A program made the position numbers and the translations under genes. A DNA stretch of 64,000 nt from Nocardioides zeae (GTDB lineage: Bacteria; Actinomycetota; Actinomycetes; Propionibacteriales; Nocardioidaceae), in contig NZ_JAUTAN010000001.1 in NCBI RefSeq assembly GCF_030818655.1, positions 1,550,001-1,614,000 of the forward strand, given 5' to 3'. This document shows, in pieces, positions 1 to 10,635 of this stretch. Under the pieces are notes generated by a model, which worked only from the letters and a program-made list of their open reading frames with translations, had not been told where the DNA came from and did no database searches. Numbering within the stretch: the stretch's first letter is position 1; the number at the start of each line of letters is the position of its first letter.

Positions 1-70
1 ACCCTGCCGCACGCCGCCGACAGTCCTGGGCCACGCCGGGAACGGCGCGGCGACGTGATGTGCTGGCCCC

Positions 71-667
71 GTGCCCACCACCTTCCGTCTCGCGTTCGTC
101 ACCGGAGCCACCCCCGACAAGTGGGCGGCACGGTGGCGCGAGCGCCACCCGAAGGACCGCCTCGAGCTCGTCCCCGTCGAGCAGGCCGACCAGGAACGGG
201 TGGTCCGCGAGGGCGCCGTCGACATGTGCCTCGCCCGCCTCCCCGTCGACACGACCGGCCTGCTCGTCGTGCGCCTGTACGACGAGGCGCAGGTCGTCGT
301 CGTCGACCGGGAGCACGTCGTGTCCGCGGTCGACGAGGTCGAGCTCGCCGACCTGGCCGACGAGCAGCTCGTCACCGACCCCGCCCGGGTGCCCGGGTGG
401 GACGGGGTCGCCCGCGCCGAGCGCCTCGACTGGCCCGCGATGACCGACCGCGACGCGGTCGAGGTGGCCGCCAGCGGGGCCGGTGTCGCCGTCCTGCCCG
501 AGTCCGTCGCGCGCGTGCTGCACCGCAAGGACGCCGTCCACCGGCCGGTCGTCGACCTGCCGCCGACCACCGTCGCGCTCGTGTGGCTGGCGGAGCGGGA
601 CGACGACGCGACGCAGGAGATGGTGGGCATCACGCGGGGCCGCACGGCCCGCAGCAGCCGCGGCTGA
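71..667 (+). CDS. Orphan LysR-type substrate-binding domain protein
   Basis: This 198-residue protein resembles the effector-binding half of LysR regulators: alternating strands and helices, a VDMCLARLP stretch near residue 55 and a GAGVAVLPESVARVL stretch near residue 140. It has no N-terminal winged helix-turn-helix. An in-frame TGA at 56-58 shows that the gene really begins at the GTG at 71 and is not the tail of a longer regulator cut by the window edge. It lies 91 nt upstream of a BCCT transporter gene on the same strand. Without a DNA-binding domain it may act as a ligand sensor or be a decayed regulator; the function is unknown. Confidence 0.75.
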   Translation: MPTTFRLAFVTGATPDKWAARWRERHPKDRLELVPVEQADQERVVREGAVDMCLARLPVDTTGLLVVRLYDEAQVVVVDREHVVSAVDEVELADLADEQLVTDPARVPGWDGVARAERLDWPAMTDRDAVEVAASGAGVAVLPESVARVLHRKDAVHRPVVDLPPTTVALVWLAERDDDATQEMVGITRGRTARSSRG

Positions 668-668
668 A

Positions 669-683
669 GTTGCAGAACGCAAC
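669..683. promoter_or_regulatory. Inverted repeat upstream of BCCT gene
   Basis: GTTGC-N5-GCAAC is a perfect 5-bp inverted repeat just after the stop of the orphan LysR-like gene and 75 nt before the transporter start. A small hairpin, CCCTGC-GG-GCAGGG-like, follows at about 685-697. It could be an operator for the transporter, but the regulator is unknown and 5-bp arms can arise by chance. Confidence 0.3.
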
Positions 684-758
684 CACCCTGCGGCAGGGTC
701 GAACGGTTGTGTGTCGGTCCTCCTTCGGCCGGCACGGCACCGGAACCGAGAGGAACAC

Positions 759-2645
759 GTGACCGCACTCGACCCGAAGCACCCCGTCGACGCGCATCCC
801 GACGAGACCCCCGAGGCGCCCGCCGCCCCGACCGAGGCCTCGTCGACCACCACCGACACGGGCGGCCACCCCGCCCTCGACGTGCCCCCACCCGTCGAGA
901 GCCGGCCCCCGACGTCCACGCTCGACCCCGTCGTCTTCGGCGTCACCGCCGTCATCGCCGTCGCGTTCCTCGTCTGGGGGTTCGCGAGCACCGACAGCCT
1001 CCGCGACACCTCCTCCTCCGCCCTGGGCTGGATCATCGACAACCTCGGCTGGCTGTTCGTCGTGTCGTCCAGCGGCTTCGTCGTCTTCGTGCTGTGGCTC
1101 GCGCTCAGCCGGTTCGGCTCGATCCCGCTCGGGCGTGACGACGAGCAGCCCGAGTTCTCGACGACGTCGTGGATCGCCATGATGTTCAGCGCCGGCATGG
1201 GCATCGGCCTCATGTTCTACGGCGTGGGCGAGCCCGTCTCCCACTTCGCCACCGCGCCGCCGGGCACGGGCGGCGAGGAGGCCCAGAAGACCGCGCTGGC
1301 CACCACGATCTTCCACTGGGGCCTGCACCCCTGGGCGATCTACGCCGTCCTCGGCCTCGCCGTGGCCTACGGCGTCTACCGCAAGGGCCGCCTGCAGCTC
1401 GTCAGCGCGGCCTTCGAGCCGCTGCTCGGCCGCCACGCCCACGGGCCCGCCGGTCGCGTCATCGACATCCTGGCCATCTTCGCCACGCTCTTCGGCTCCG
1501 CCGCCTCGCTCGGCCTCGGGGCGCTGCAGATCAGCAGCGGGCTCCAGATCGTCGCGGGCGTCGGCGAGATCGGCAACGGCGTGCTCGTCGCCATCATCGC
1601 GGGCCTGACGGCGGCCTTCATCGCGTCGGCCGTGTCGGGCATCGCCCGCGGCATCCAGTGGCTCGCCAACATCAACATGGTGCTCGCCATCGGCCTCGCG
1701 GTCTTCGTCTTCGTCGCGGGCCCGACGGTGTTCATCCTCGACATGCTGCCGAGCATGCTCGCCACCTACGCGGGCGACCTCGGCGAGATGGCGGCGCGCG
1801 TGCCATCCGACCAGGCCACCACCGTGCTGCCCGACGGGACCGAGCAGACCACCGCTGCGTGGCTCTCGAACTGGACCGTCTTCTACTGGGCCTGGTGGCT
1901 CTCCTGGACCCCCTTCGTGGGGCTCTTCATCGCCCGCATCTCGCGCGGTCGCACCATCCGTCAGTTCGTCGCCGGGGTGCTCCTGGTGCCGACCGCGGTG
2001 AGCCTCGTCTGGTTCGCGATCTTCGGTGGCGCGGCGATCCACCTCGAGGAGGCGGGCCGCGACATCGCCGGCGCCGCCGGCATCGAGTCCCAGCTCTTCA
2101 CGGTGCTCGACAACTTCCCGTTCGCGACCGTCACCAGCGTCGTCGTGATGGTGCTCGTCGCGATCTTCTTCGTGTCCGGCGCCGACGCGGCCTCGATCGT
2201 CATGGGCACGCTCTCGGAGCGCGGCGCCTCCGAGCCGCGCCGCTTCACCGTGATCTTCTGGGGCGCGGCCACCGGTGCCGTGGCGGCCGTCATGCTCATC
2301 GTCGGCGGCAACGACGCGCTCACGGGACTGCAGAACATCACGATCGCGGCGTCCGTGCCGTTCGTGCTCGTCATGATCGGCCTCTGCGTCGCCCTCGTGC
2401 GCGACCTCCGGTCCGACCCCGTCGTCGTCCGGAAGGTCTACGCCGCGCAGGCGGTCGAGCAGGCCGTCCTGGCCGGTGTCACCGAGCACGGGGACGACTT
2501 CGTGATCAGCGTCGAGTCGACGGAGCCCGGCGCGGGCCTCGGCGACTACATCGCGAACGGCCCGGCCCAGGCGCAGCCCTCGTCCGTGCAGGCCGCCCCC
2601 GGCAGCACCGGCGTCGCCGGCGCCCCGAAGCCGCCGAAGGGCTGA
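759..2645 (+). CDS. BCCT-family betaine/carnitine/choline transporter
   Basis: This 628-residue membrane protein belongs to the betaine-choline-carnitine transporter family (BetP/OpuD/BetT), which imports quaternary-ammonium osmolytes with sodium or protons. A hydrophilic N-terminal tail of about 60 residues rich in Pro and Thr precedes roughly 12 hydrophobic segments. The family signature is visible as WTVFYWAWWLSWTPFVGLF followed by ARISRGRTIRQF. Gly-rich helix MMFSAGMGIGLMFYGVGEP matches the substrate-path segment. The GTG at 759 was chosen because it follows the purine-rich GAGAGGAAC and omits an unlikely upstream extension. The C-terminal tail is hydrophilic, as in osmosensing members. 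Substrate and regulation are not determined. Confidence 0.92.
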   Translation: MTALDPKHPVDAHPDETPEAPAAPTEASSTTTDTGGHPALDVPPPVESRPPTSTLDPVVFGVTAVIAVAFLVWGFASTDSLRDTSSSALGWIIDNLGWLFVVSSSGFVVFVLWLALSRFGSIPLGRDDEQPEFSTTSWIAMMFSAGMGIGLMFYGVGEPVSHFATAPPGTGGEEAQKTALATTIFHWGLHPWAIYAVLGLAVAYGVYRKGRLQLVSAAFEPLLGRHAHGPAGRVIDILAIFATLFGSAASLGLGALQISSGLQIVAGVGEIGNGVLVAIIAGLTAAFIASAVSGIARGIQWLANINMVLAIGLAVFVFVAGPTVFILDMLPSMLATYAGDLGEMAARVPSDQATTVLPDGTEQTTAAWLSNWTVFYWAWWLSWTPFVGLFIARISRGRTIRQFVAGVLLVPTAVSLVWFAIFGGAAIHLEEAGRDIAGAAGIESQLFTVLDNFPFATVTSVVVMVLVAIFFVSGADAASIVMGTLSERGASEPRRFTVIFWGAATGAVAAVMLIVGGNDALTGLQNITIAASVPFVLVMIGLCVALVRDLRSDPVVVRKVYAAQAVEQAVLAGVTEHGDDFVISVESTEPGAGLGDYIANGPAQAQPSSVQAAPGSTGVAGAPKPPKG

Positions 2646-2674
2646 TCCGGCAGCAGGAGCCCCGCCCCGCCCCG

Positions 2675-2748
2675 CGTGTAACGCGGTGTCCGTGCGTCCA
2701 TGGAGGTGGTCGACCACCACTCCAGTAGCCCGGACACCGCGTTACACG
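2675..2748. terminator. Long perfect inverted repeat between convergent genes
   Basis: Two 18-bp arms (2675-2692 and 2731-2748) are exact reverse complements. The 38-nt loop contains a second palindrome, GGTGGTCGACCACC at 2705-2718. It lies between the stops of the BCCT gene and the opposing nucleosidase gene, so it is placed to terminate both. There is no T-run. A repeat element is an alternative reading. Confidence 0.7.
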
Positions 2749-2757
2749 AGGTGGGCG

Positions 2758-4814
<2,057 letters not shown>

Positions 4815-4830
4815 TCACCCTCGGGGCGAC

Positions 4831-6348
4831 CTAGTCCACGTCCACCCAGCCGAGCGTGCGGTCGACCGCCTTGCGCCAGCCGGCGTGCCCCTCGGCCCGC
4901 TGCGCGTCGTCCCAGGTCGGCTCCCAGCGCCGCGACTCATGCCAGTTGGCGCGCAGCTCGTCGGTGTCCTTCCAGAACCCGACGGCCAGGCCCGCGGCGT
5001 ACGCCGCACCCAGCGCCGTCGTCTCCGCCACCTCCGGCCGGCTCACCGGCACGCCGAGCACGTCGGCCTGGATCTGCATGCACAGCTCGTTGGCGGTGAC
5101 GCCGCCGTCGACCCGCAGCACCTCGAGCCGCACGCCGGAGTCCTGCTCCATGGCGTCGACGACGTCCTTGCTCTGGTAGCAGATCGCCTCGAGGGTCGCG
5201 CGCGCGACGTGGGCGTTGGTGTTGAAGCGCGACAGGCCGACGATGGCCCCGCGGGCGTCGCTGCGCCAGTACGGCGCGAACAACCCCGAGAAGGCCGGCA
5301 CGAAGTAGACGCCGCCGTTGTCCTCGACCTGGCTCGCCAGGTGCTCGGAGTCCGCGGCGCCGGCGATGATGCCGAGCTGGTCGCGCAACCACTGCACCGC
5401 GGACCCCGTCACCGCGATGGAGCCCTCGAGCGCGTAGACGCACGGTTCGTCCCCCAGCTGGTAGGCCGGCGTCGTGATGAGCCCGGCCTGCGACCGCACG
5501 ATCTCGGTGCCGGTGTTGAGCAGCATGAAGTTGCCGGTGCCGTAGGTGTTCTTGGCCTCCCCCGGCGCGAAGCAGACCTGGCCGACGGTCGCCGCCTGCT
5601 GGTCTCCGAGGATGCCGGTGATGGGCACCTCGCCGGCGAAGGGTCCGCTGGCGCGGGTCGCGCCGTACGCCTCCGCGGACGACGACGGCCGGATCTCCGG
5701 CAGCATCGCGCGGGGTACCCCGAAGAACCCGAGCAGCTCCTCGTCCCAGTCGAGGGTCTCGAGGTCCATCAGCATCGTGCGGCTCGCGTTGGTGACGTCG
5801 GTGAGGTGGAGGCCCCCGTCCCGGCCGCCCGTCAGGTTCCACAGCAGCCAGGTGTCGGTCGTGCCGAAGAGCGCGTCGCCCCGCTCCGCGGCCTCGCGGA
5901 CCCCCGGCACGTTCTCGAGGATCCACTGGATCTTGCCGCCGGCGAAGTACGTCGCGGGCGGCAGCCCGGCGCGGTGGCGGATCACGTCGCCGCGCCCGTC
6001 GCGGTCGAGGGCGGTCGCGATCCGGTCGGTGCGGGTGTCCTGCCAGACGATCGCGTTGTGGAGCGGCCGGCCGGTGCGGCGGTCCCAGATGACGGTCGTC
6101 TCCCGCTGGTTGGTGATCCCCACGCCGGCGAGGTCGTCTGCGCAGAGACCGGCCTTGCCCAGCGCGGTCTGCACGACGGAGCTCGTGCGCTCCCAGATCT
6201 CGACGGGGTTGTGCTCCACCCACCCGGCGCGGGGCAGCACCTGCTCGTGCTCCAGCTGGTGGCGGGCCACCTCGGCCCCGTCGTGGTCGAAGATCATGAA
6301 CCGCGTGCTCGTCGTGCCCTGGTCGACGGCTCCCACGAACTCGGCCAC
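4831..6348 (-). CDS. glpK: Glycerol kinase
   Basis: The 505-residue protein is a full-length FGGY-family glycerol kinase, which phosphorylates glycerol to sn-glycerol 3-phosphate with ATP in the cytoplasm. Visible hallmarks are the N-terminal phosphate-binding [11 protein letters not shown] (residues 6-16), [13 protein letters not shown], the substrate-region WQDTRT, the [10 protein letters not shown] loop, and the C-terminal [12 protein letters not shown] and [12 protein letters not shown] segments. The GTG start has a strong AGGAGGAGCC ribosome-binding site. No glycerol facilitator or GlpD neighbours it here. Length and motifs are complete, so an active enzyme is expected. Confidence 0.97.
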   Translation of the reverse strand: MAEFVGAVDQGTTSTRFMIFDHDGAEVARHQLEHEQVLPRAGWVEHNPVEIWERTSSVVQTALGKAGLCADDLAGVGITNQRETTVIWDRRTGRPLHNAIVWQDTRTDRIATALDRDGRGDVIRHRAGLPPATYFAGGKIQWILENVPGVREAAERGDALFGTTDTWLLWNLTGGRDGGLHLTDVTNASRTMLMDLETLDWDEELLGFFGVPRAMLPEIRPSSSAEAYGATRASGPFAGEVPITGILGDQQAATVGQVCFAPGEAKNTYGTGNFMLLNTGTEIVRSQAGLITTPAYQLGDEPCVYALEGSIAVTGSAVQWLRDQLGIIAGAADSEHLASQVEDNGGVYFVPAFSGLFAPYWRSDARGAIVGLSRFNTNAHVARATLEAICYQSKDVVDAMEQDSGVRLEVLRVDGGVTANELCMQIQADVLGVPVSRPEVAETTALGAAYAAGLAVGFWKDTDELRANWHESRRWEPTWDDAQRAEGHAGWRKAVDRTLGWVDVD

Positions 6349-6402
6349 GCGGCTCCTCCTCGACGGGTGTGCGCCCGGGGGACGCGGGGTGGGTGGTGCG
6401 GA

Positions 6403-7194
6403 CTACCCGATCATGCCGCCCCGGCCGACGACCGCGTGCGCGCCGCGCTCGTCGTCCTCGCGCGGCTCGGCGGTGAAGCCGGCACGGCCCAGCGCGTCGC
6501 GCAGAACGGGCAGCTGCGCCGGTGCGCACTCGACGACGACCCGGCCGTCCCCCACCAGCCAGTCGGGCGCGCCCGCGACGACCCGCTGCTGGAGCACCGT
6601 GCCGTCGGCGCCGCCGTCGAGCGCGACGCGGGGCTCGTGCTCGCGCGCCTCCCGCGGCATCGCGGCGATCCGCTCCGTCGGCACGTACGGCGCGTTCGCG
6701 ACCACCACGTCGAACGCCCGGTGCAGCGTGGGCGGGAGCGCGGCGTACAGGTCGCCGGTGTGCACCTGCGCGCGGCTCCCGTACGGCGCCAGGTTCGCCC
6801 GCGCACAGGCCGTGGCGCGCTCGTCGAGGTCGGCGCTGACGACCGTGACGTCCGGGCGGCGAGCGGCCACGACGGCCGCGACGGCGCCGACCCCGCCGCA
6901 GAGGTCGAGCACGCGGCCGCCGGCAGGCAGCATCTCGAGGGCGAGCTCCGCCAGCAGCTCGGTGCGCACCCGGGGCACGAAGGTGCCGGGCGCGACCACG
7001 AGCCGCAGACCGCCGAAGACGACCTCGCCGACGACGAGCTCGAGCGGACGGCCCGCGACCCGTTCGGCGACGGCCCGCTCGAGCCACGCCGCGCCACGGC
7101 CGGCTCGCTGCGCGGCGCAGACGAGCTCCGCAGCCTCCTCCTCGGCGAAGACGCATCCCGCTGCCCGGAGGTCGGAGACCAGCGTGACCGGCAC
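6403..7194 (-). CDS. PrmC-related protein (glutamine-N5) methyltransferase-like
   Basis: A class I SAM-dependent methyltransferase of about 263 residues, related to PrmC/HemK, which methylates Gln in the GGQ motif of release factors. The SAM-binding loop VLDLCGGVGAVAAVV and acidic SADLDERA are visible. The catalytic NPPY motif of PrmC appears here as NAPY (VVANAPYVPTERI), as in the PrmC-related subfamily whose substrate is not established. The N-terminal helical region precedes a FVPRVRTELL segment like the RPxTE region of PrmC. The GTG at 7194 was chosen because further extension would overlap the divergent gene at 7265; an ATG at 7266 is the alternative. Confidence 0.8.
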   Translation of the reverse strand: MPVTLVSDLRAAGCVFAEEEAAELVCAAQRAGRGAAWLERAVAERVAGRPLELVVGEVVFGGLRLVVAPGTFVPRVRTELLAELALEMLPAGGRVLDLCGGVGAVAAVVAARRPDVTVVSADLDERATACARANLAPYGSRAQVHTGDLYAALPPTLHRAFDVVVANAPYVPTERIAAMPREAREHEPRVALDGGADGTVLQQRVVAGAPDWLVGDGRVVVECAPAQLPVLRDALGRAGFTAEPREDDERGAHAVVGRGGMIG

Positions 7195-7264
7195 GGGGAC
7201 CTCAGGCGCAGTTGAGTACGCGGACGGAGGCCGGGGGGCACCGTCCCCGGGCAGGGTTCTCGTC

Positions 7265-7570
7265 ATGAGCACTCCTCCTCCTCTCCCGGCCGGCCCCTCC
7301 ACCAAGAACACCAACGCGTTCTTCCTGCAGGCTGGCCTCGCCTTCGGCGTCGCGCTCCTCACGATGGTCGTCGCGATCATCTTCGTCCCGGTCGACCCGT
7401 GGATCCGGGCGTTCCTCGCCCTCGGGACCCTCTTCCTCGTCACCTCGTCGTTCACGCTCGCCAAGTGCATCCGCGACGCCCAGGAGACCACCCAGGTCGT
7501 CGCGCGTCTCGACCAGGCCCGCGTCGACCGCATCCTGTCGGAGCACGACCCGTTCCGCAGCGTGGCGTGA
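7265..7570 (+). CDS. YiaA/YiaB-family two-helix inner membrane protein
   Basis: This 101-residue protein has two hydrophobic helices (about residues 20-42 and 47-66) joined by VDPWIRAF, and the motif TLFLVTSSFTLAKCIRD typical of YiaA/YiaB-domain membrane proteins. The C-terminal tail is hydrophilic and probably cytosolic, with a QARVDRILSEHDP helix. The biochemical role of the family is unknown. The ATG at 7265 overlaps the possible ATG of the divergent methyltransferase, so if that upstream start were used the genes would overlap head to head. Confidence 0.8.
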   Translation: MSTPPPLPAGPSTKNTNAFFLQAGLAFGVALLTMVVAIIFVPVDPWIRAFLALGTLFLVTSSFTLAKCIRDAQETTQVVARLDQARVDRILSEHDPFRSVA

Positions 7571-7719
7571 CGGGCCTGCGCCAGACGGTGGCGACGCGGG
7601 CGAGAGCCGGCCCGACCGGCTCAGAGGAATGTGCACCTGGGGCAGATCCCAGGCGATCCGGACCGCCCCGGACGCACAGTTCCACTGCCCGCCTGAGCCC
7701 CCGTCGCGTCCCCACCCCG

Positions 7720-7767
7720 GACGTCATGCGAACCGCGGGCCCGGGGCACCGCGCCGCATGACGTCCC
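7720..7767. terminator. 12-bp inverted repeat, hairpin 1 of 3
   Basis: Arms GGACGTCATGCG (7720-7731) and CGCATGACGTCC (7756-7767) are perfect complements around a GC-rich loop. It is a likely factor-assisted terminator for the YiaA-like gene or for read-through from the dehydrogenase gene. Confidence 0.5.
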
Positions 7768-7820
7768 GGAGCGGCGCGGTGCCCGTCCGGATCCGCCCCG
7801 GAGCTGCCCCCGAACAGCAA

Positions 7821-7857
7821 CCACCCCGGTGACCGCTGGGGCCGGTCACCGGGGTGG
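7821..7857. terminator. 14-bp inverted repeat, hairpin 2 of 3
   Basis: Arms CCACCCCGGTGACC (7821-7834) and GGTCACCGGGGTGG (7844-7857) are perfect complements with a 9-nt loop. This is the most stable hairpin in this intergenic region, and its symmetry would work on either strand. Confidence 0.65.
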
Positions 7858-7900
7858 ACTGGGGTGGTCTGGGGTGGCGAACCACCCTGTCCGAGCGGGC

Positions 7901-7929
7901 CTCACCTCATCTGAGCGGACTGAGGTGAG
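7901..7929. terminator. 9-bp inverted repeat, hairpin 3 of 3
   Basis: CTCACCTCA (7901-7909) and TGAGGTGAG (7921-7929) pair perfectly around an 11-nt loop, ending 9 nt from the stop codon of the minus-strand acyl-CoA dehydrogenase. It probably terminates that operon. Confidence 0.55.
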
Positions 7930-7938
7930 CCCCCTGCA

Positions 7939-9150
7939 TCACTTGAGCTGCGCGCTCGTCAGGCCCAGGATGCGCCGGGCCACGATGAGCTGCTGGATCT
8001 GCTGCGTGCCCTCGAAGATGTCGAGGATCTTCGAGTCGCGGGCCCACTTCTCGAGCAGCTCGGACTCGCTGTAGCCGAGCGTGCCGCAGAGCTCGACGCA
8101 GCTGAGGGTGATGTCGGAGCCGACGCGACCCGCCTTCGCCTTCGCCATGGAGGCCTCGAGCGAGTTGGGCTTGCGGTTGTCGGCCATCCACGCCGCCTGC
8201 ATCGTCAGCAGCTGGGCGCCCTCCCAGTCCGCCTCGAGCTGGAGGAACTTCGCCGCTGCGGCGGACTGCAGGTGACCGGGGCGGTCGTAGTCGACCTCGA
8301 CGCCCGCCTGGGCGAGCAGGTCGCGGGTGAGGTCGAGCGAGGCCCGGGCACACCCCACGGCCATCGCCGCGACGAGGGGCCGGGTGTTGTCGAAGGTCGC
8401 CATGGCGCCTGCGAAGCCCTGCTTGACGTCGACCTCGGGCGAGCCGAGGAGGTTCTCGGCAGGCACCCGGCAGTCCTCGAAGATGATGACCGCGGTGTCG
8501 GACGCCCGGATGCCGAGCTTGTGCTCCAGACGCTCGACTCGCATGCCGGGCGTGCCCTTCTCCACCACGAAGGACTTGATGGCGGCACGGCCGAGGGACT
8601 TGTCGAGCGTCGCCCAGACGACGACCGAGTCGGCCCGGTCGCCCGACGTGACGTAGATCTTCTCGCCGTTGATCACGTAGTGGTTGCCGTCGAGGCGGGC
8701 CGTGGTCGTGATGTTGGCGGAGTCGGAGCCCACGCCGGGCTCCGTGATCGCCATCGCGGCCCAGGTGCCCTTGAAGCGCTCGAGCTGCTCCTCGTTGGCG
8801 ACCGAGGCGATGGCCGAGTTGCCGAGGCCCTGGCGGGGCATCGACAGCAGCAGGCCGGTGTCGCCCCAGCACATCTCGGCGATCGACATCACCGAGGCGA
8901 GGTTGGAGCCGTTGCGAACGCCGCCGTCGTCCTTCTTCTCGTCGCGACGCACGCCGGTGGCGCCGGCGCCCTCCGCGGCGCCCGACTCCGACAGGCCGTC
9001 GATCATCGCGGCCAGCATGTCGAGCTCCTTGGGGTAGGAGTGCTCGGCACGGTCGTACTTGCGGGAGATCGGTCGCAGCATGTTCATGGCGACCTGGTGC
9101 GCCTGGTCGACCAGGGCGCGGTGCTTCTTGGGGGTCTCGAGATTGATCAT
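7939..9150 (-). CDS. Acyl-CoA dehydrogenase
   Basis: A 403-residue FAD-dependent acyl-CoA dehydrogenase, which introduces the alpha-beta double bond into acyl-CoA during fatty-acid or branched acyl breakdown. Visible are the flavin/substrate segment AMAITEPGVGSDSANITTTA, the ITSG-like YVTSGDRADSVVVWAT, the mid-domain VERLEHKLGIRASDTAVIIFEDCRVP (given in two parts of the beta domain), and the C-terminal helix-bundle motif IFEGTQQIQQLIVARRILG. The ATG at 9150 follows the stop of a second dehydrogenase gene by 29 nt, so the two are probably cotranscribed. They may form a heteromeric enzyme, as reported for paired actinobacterial dehydrogenases; that is inference. Confidence 0.92.
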   Translation of the reverse strand: MINLETPKKHRALVDQAHQVAMNMLRPISRKYDRAEHSYPKELDMLAAMIDGLSESGAAEGAGATGVRRDEKKDDGGVRNGSNLASVMSIAEMCWGDTGLLLSMPRQGLGNSAIASVANEEQLERFKGTWAAMAITEPGVGSDSANITTTARLDGNHYVINGEKIYVTSGDRADSVVVWATLDKSLGRAAIKSFVVEKGTPGMRVERLEHKLGIRASDTAVIIFEDCRVPAENLLGSPEVDVKQGFAGAMATFDNTRPLVAAMAVGCARASLDLTRDLLAQAGVEVDYDRPGHLQSAAAAKFLQLEADWEGAQLLTMQAAWMADNRKPNSLEASMAKAKAGRVGSDITLSCVELCGTLGYSESELLEKWARDSKILDIFEGTQQIQQLIVARRILGLTSAQLK

Positions 9151-9179
9151 GGTGTGTCGTCCGTCCGGAGCCCGAGGGC

Positions 9180-10541
9180 TCAGACCAGGACGCCTCCTTC
9201 CATCACGCCGAGGGCCCGCAGATCGCGGTACCACCGCTCCACCGGGTGCTCCTTGACGAAGCCGTGGCCACCGAGCAGCTGCACGCCGTCGAGACCGATC
9301 TGCATGCCCTTGCTGGCGCAGAGGTTGCGCGCGAGGGCGACCTCGCGGGCGAAGTCCTTGCCCTGGGCGGCGCGGGACGCCGCCTTGTAGGTGACGAGCC
9401 GCATCGCCTGCAGCTCGATCGCGATGTTCGCGACCATGAAGGCCACCGACTGGCGGTGGGCGACGGGCTCGCCGAACGCCTCGCGCTCCTTCACGTACGG
9501 CGTCACGTAGTCGAGCACGGCCTGCGCCGTACCGATCGCGAGGCCGCACCAGGCGAGCCGGGAGAGACGCACGCACTCGGTGTACGTCGTGCCGTCCGTC
9601 TCGCCGAGGACGGCGTCGGCGGGCACCTCGACGTCGGTGAGGTGCAGCTTGGAGAGCGTCGCCGCGCGGACGCCCATCGACGGGTCGGCCTCGACGCGGA
9701 GGCCCTCGGTGCCCGCCTCGACGAGGAACAGCACCGGCTTGCCCCCGAGGGAGGCACCCACGACGAACAGCTCGGCGTCGCCGCCGCGCGGGACACCCGC
9801 CTTGACGCCGTTGAGCACGTAGCGGTCGCCGCGGCGTACCGCCGTGGTTCCCGGCTGCAGCACGTCGAAGAGGACCGTGGGCTCGCTCAGCGCGAGCGCC
9901 GCGGCGGGGACGTCGTCGCCGGTGAAGGCGGGCAGGTAGGTCGCCTGCTGGGCGTCCGTGCCCCACAGCGAGAGGGCCGTGGCCACCGCACCGGGAGCGA
10001 GCGTCGCGACCGCGAGGCCCATGTCGCCCTTCGCGAGCGCCTCGGCCACGAGCGTGCCCGCGACCGCCGACCGCTCCTCGGAGATCCCACCGAGCTTCTC
10101 GGGGACCCCCAGGATCGGCAGGCCGATCTCCAGGCTCGACTTGAGCAGGGCGACCGGCGCCTCGCACGCCTCGTCCGCCTCGGTGGCGGCGGGGCGCACG
10201 ACCTCGGCGGCGAACTCGCCGACGACGTCGACGAGCATCTGCTCGTCCTCGGTGGGCGTCAGGTCGAAGACCCCGCTCGCCCCGGCCGTCGGCACGCGCA
10301 CGCCCGGCTTCGTGGCACCGCGCTTCGCGAACGTGCGACCGGCCTTCGTGGCGACCGCGAAGCCACCCCGGGTCGAGGTGAACACGGCCTGCTCGGTCTT
10401 CTTGCGGAGACCGAGCCGGTCGATGAGGTCGCTCTGGGCGACCACGTTGAGAGCGGCGACCGCGTAGCCGATCGGGTCGCGGCTCTCCTTGCGTGCGAGG
10501 CCGTTGCGCCCGCCCGGCCTGAGGCTGTTCGTCAGGGACAT
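9180..10541 (-). CDS. Acyl-CoA dehydrogenase with N-terminal extension
   Basis: This 453-residue paralogue carries about 90 N-terminal residues before the dehydrogenase helical domain (FDLTPTEDEQMLVDVV). The middle domain is divergent: the usual TEP motif reads LALSEPTVLFD and the flavin-contact segment reads VPRGGDAELFVVGA. The C-terminal domain keeps REAFGEPVAHRQSVAFMVANI and QLLGGHGFVKEHPVERWYRDLRAL, which matches the family. Divergent and canonical dehydrogenases in tandem are common in steroid and fatty-acid loci, where one chain may be structural. The start ATG follows AGGTGGC. A perfect palindrome lies 9 nt upstream and overlaps a TACATT -10-like hexamer. Confidence 0.88.
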   Translation of the reverse strand: MSLTNSLRPGGRNGLARKESRDPIGYAVAALNVVAQSDLIDRLGLRKKTEQAVFTSTRGGFAVATKAGRTFAKRGATKPGVRVPTAGASGVFDLTPTEDEQMLVDVVGEFAAEVVRPAATEADEACEAPVALLKSSLEIGLPILGVPEKLGGISEERSAVAGTLVAEALAKGDMGLAVATLAPGAVATALSLWGTDAQQATYLPAFTGDDVPAAALALSEPTVLFDVLQPGTTAVRRGDRYVLNGVKAGVPRGGDAELFVVGASLGGKPVLFLVEAGTEGLRVEADPSMGVRAATLSKLHLTDVEVPADAVLGETDGTTYTECVRLSRLAWCGLAIGTAQAVLDYVTPYVKEREAFGEPVAHRQSVAFMVANIAIELQAMRLVTYKAASRAAQGKDFAREVALARNLCASKGMQIGLDGVQLLGGHGFVKEHPVERWYRDLRALGVMEGGVLV

Positions 10542-10550
10542 GCCACCTAA

Positions 10551-10567
10551 TGTAACTCGCAGTTACA
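10551..10567. promoter_or_regulatory. Perfect operator palindrome upstream of dehydrogenase pair
   Basis: TGTAACT-CGC-AGTTACA is a 17-bp perfect palindrome. On the minus strand it overlaps TACATT (plus 10549-10554), a -10-like hexamer 7 nt before the dehydrogenase ATG, so binding would block transcription. Its size fits a TetR-family operator. The TetR gene at 11320-11967, one gene away, is the obvious candidate but the pairing is inferred. Confidence 0.65.
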
Positions 10568-10635
10568 CACAGCGCCACACTTTCCTCCGAGAACGCGGCG
10601 CGTCGCCCCCGTCACGCTTCTCCTACGATCGGGAC

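Larger units (their letters stand above)
7571..7938. other. Gene-free convergent intergenic region
   Basis: About 370 nt between a plus-strand and a minus-strand gene end. I see no credible coding sequence. It holds three separate perfect inverted repeats, listed individually, and short GGGGTGG repeats around 7850-7877. Confidence 0.7.

Noticed and set aside
630..2720. Very long antisense reading frames on both strands across most genes
   Set aside because: High GC gives open frames in several phases. The shadow proteins are Arg/Gly/Ala/Pro-rich with no domains, while the chosen frame has known motifs.
7571..7938. Short frames in the convergent gap near 7620-7830 as genes
   Set aside because: They overlap hairpins, lack ribosome-binding sites and have no recognisable composition.
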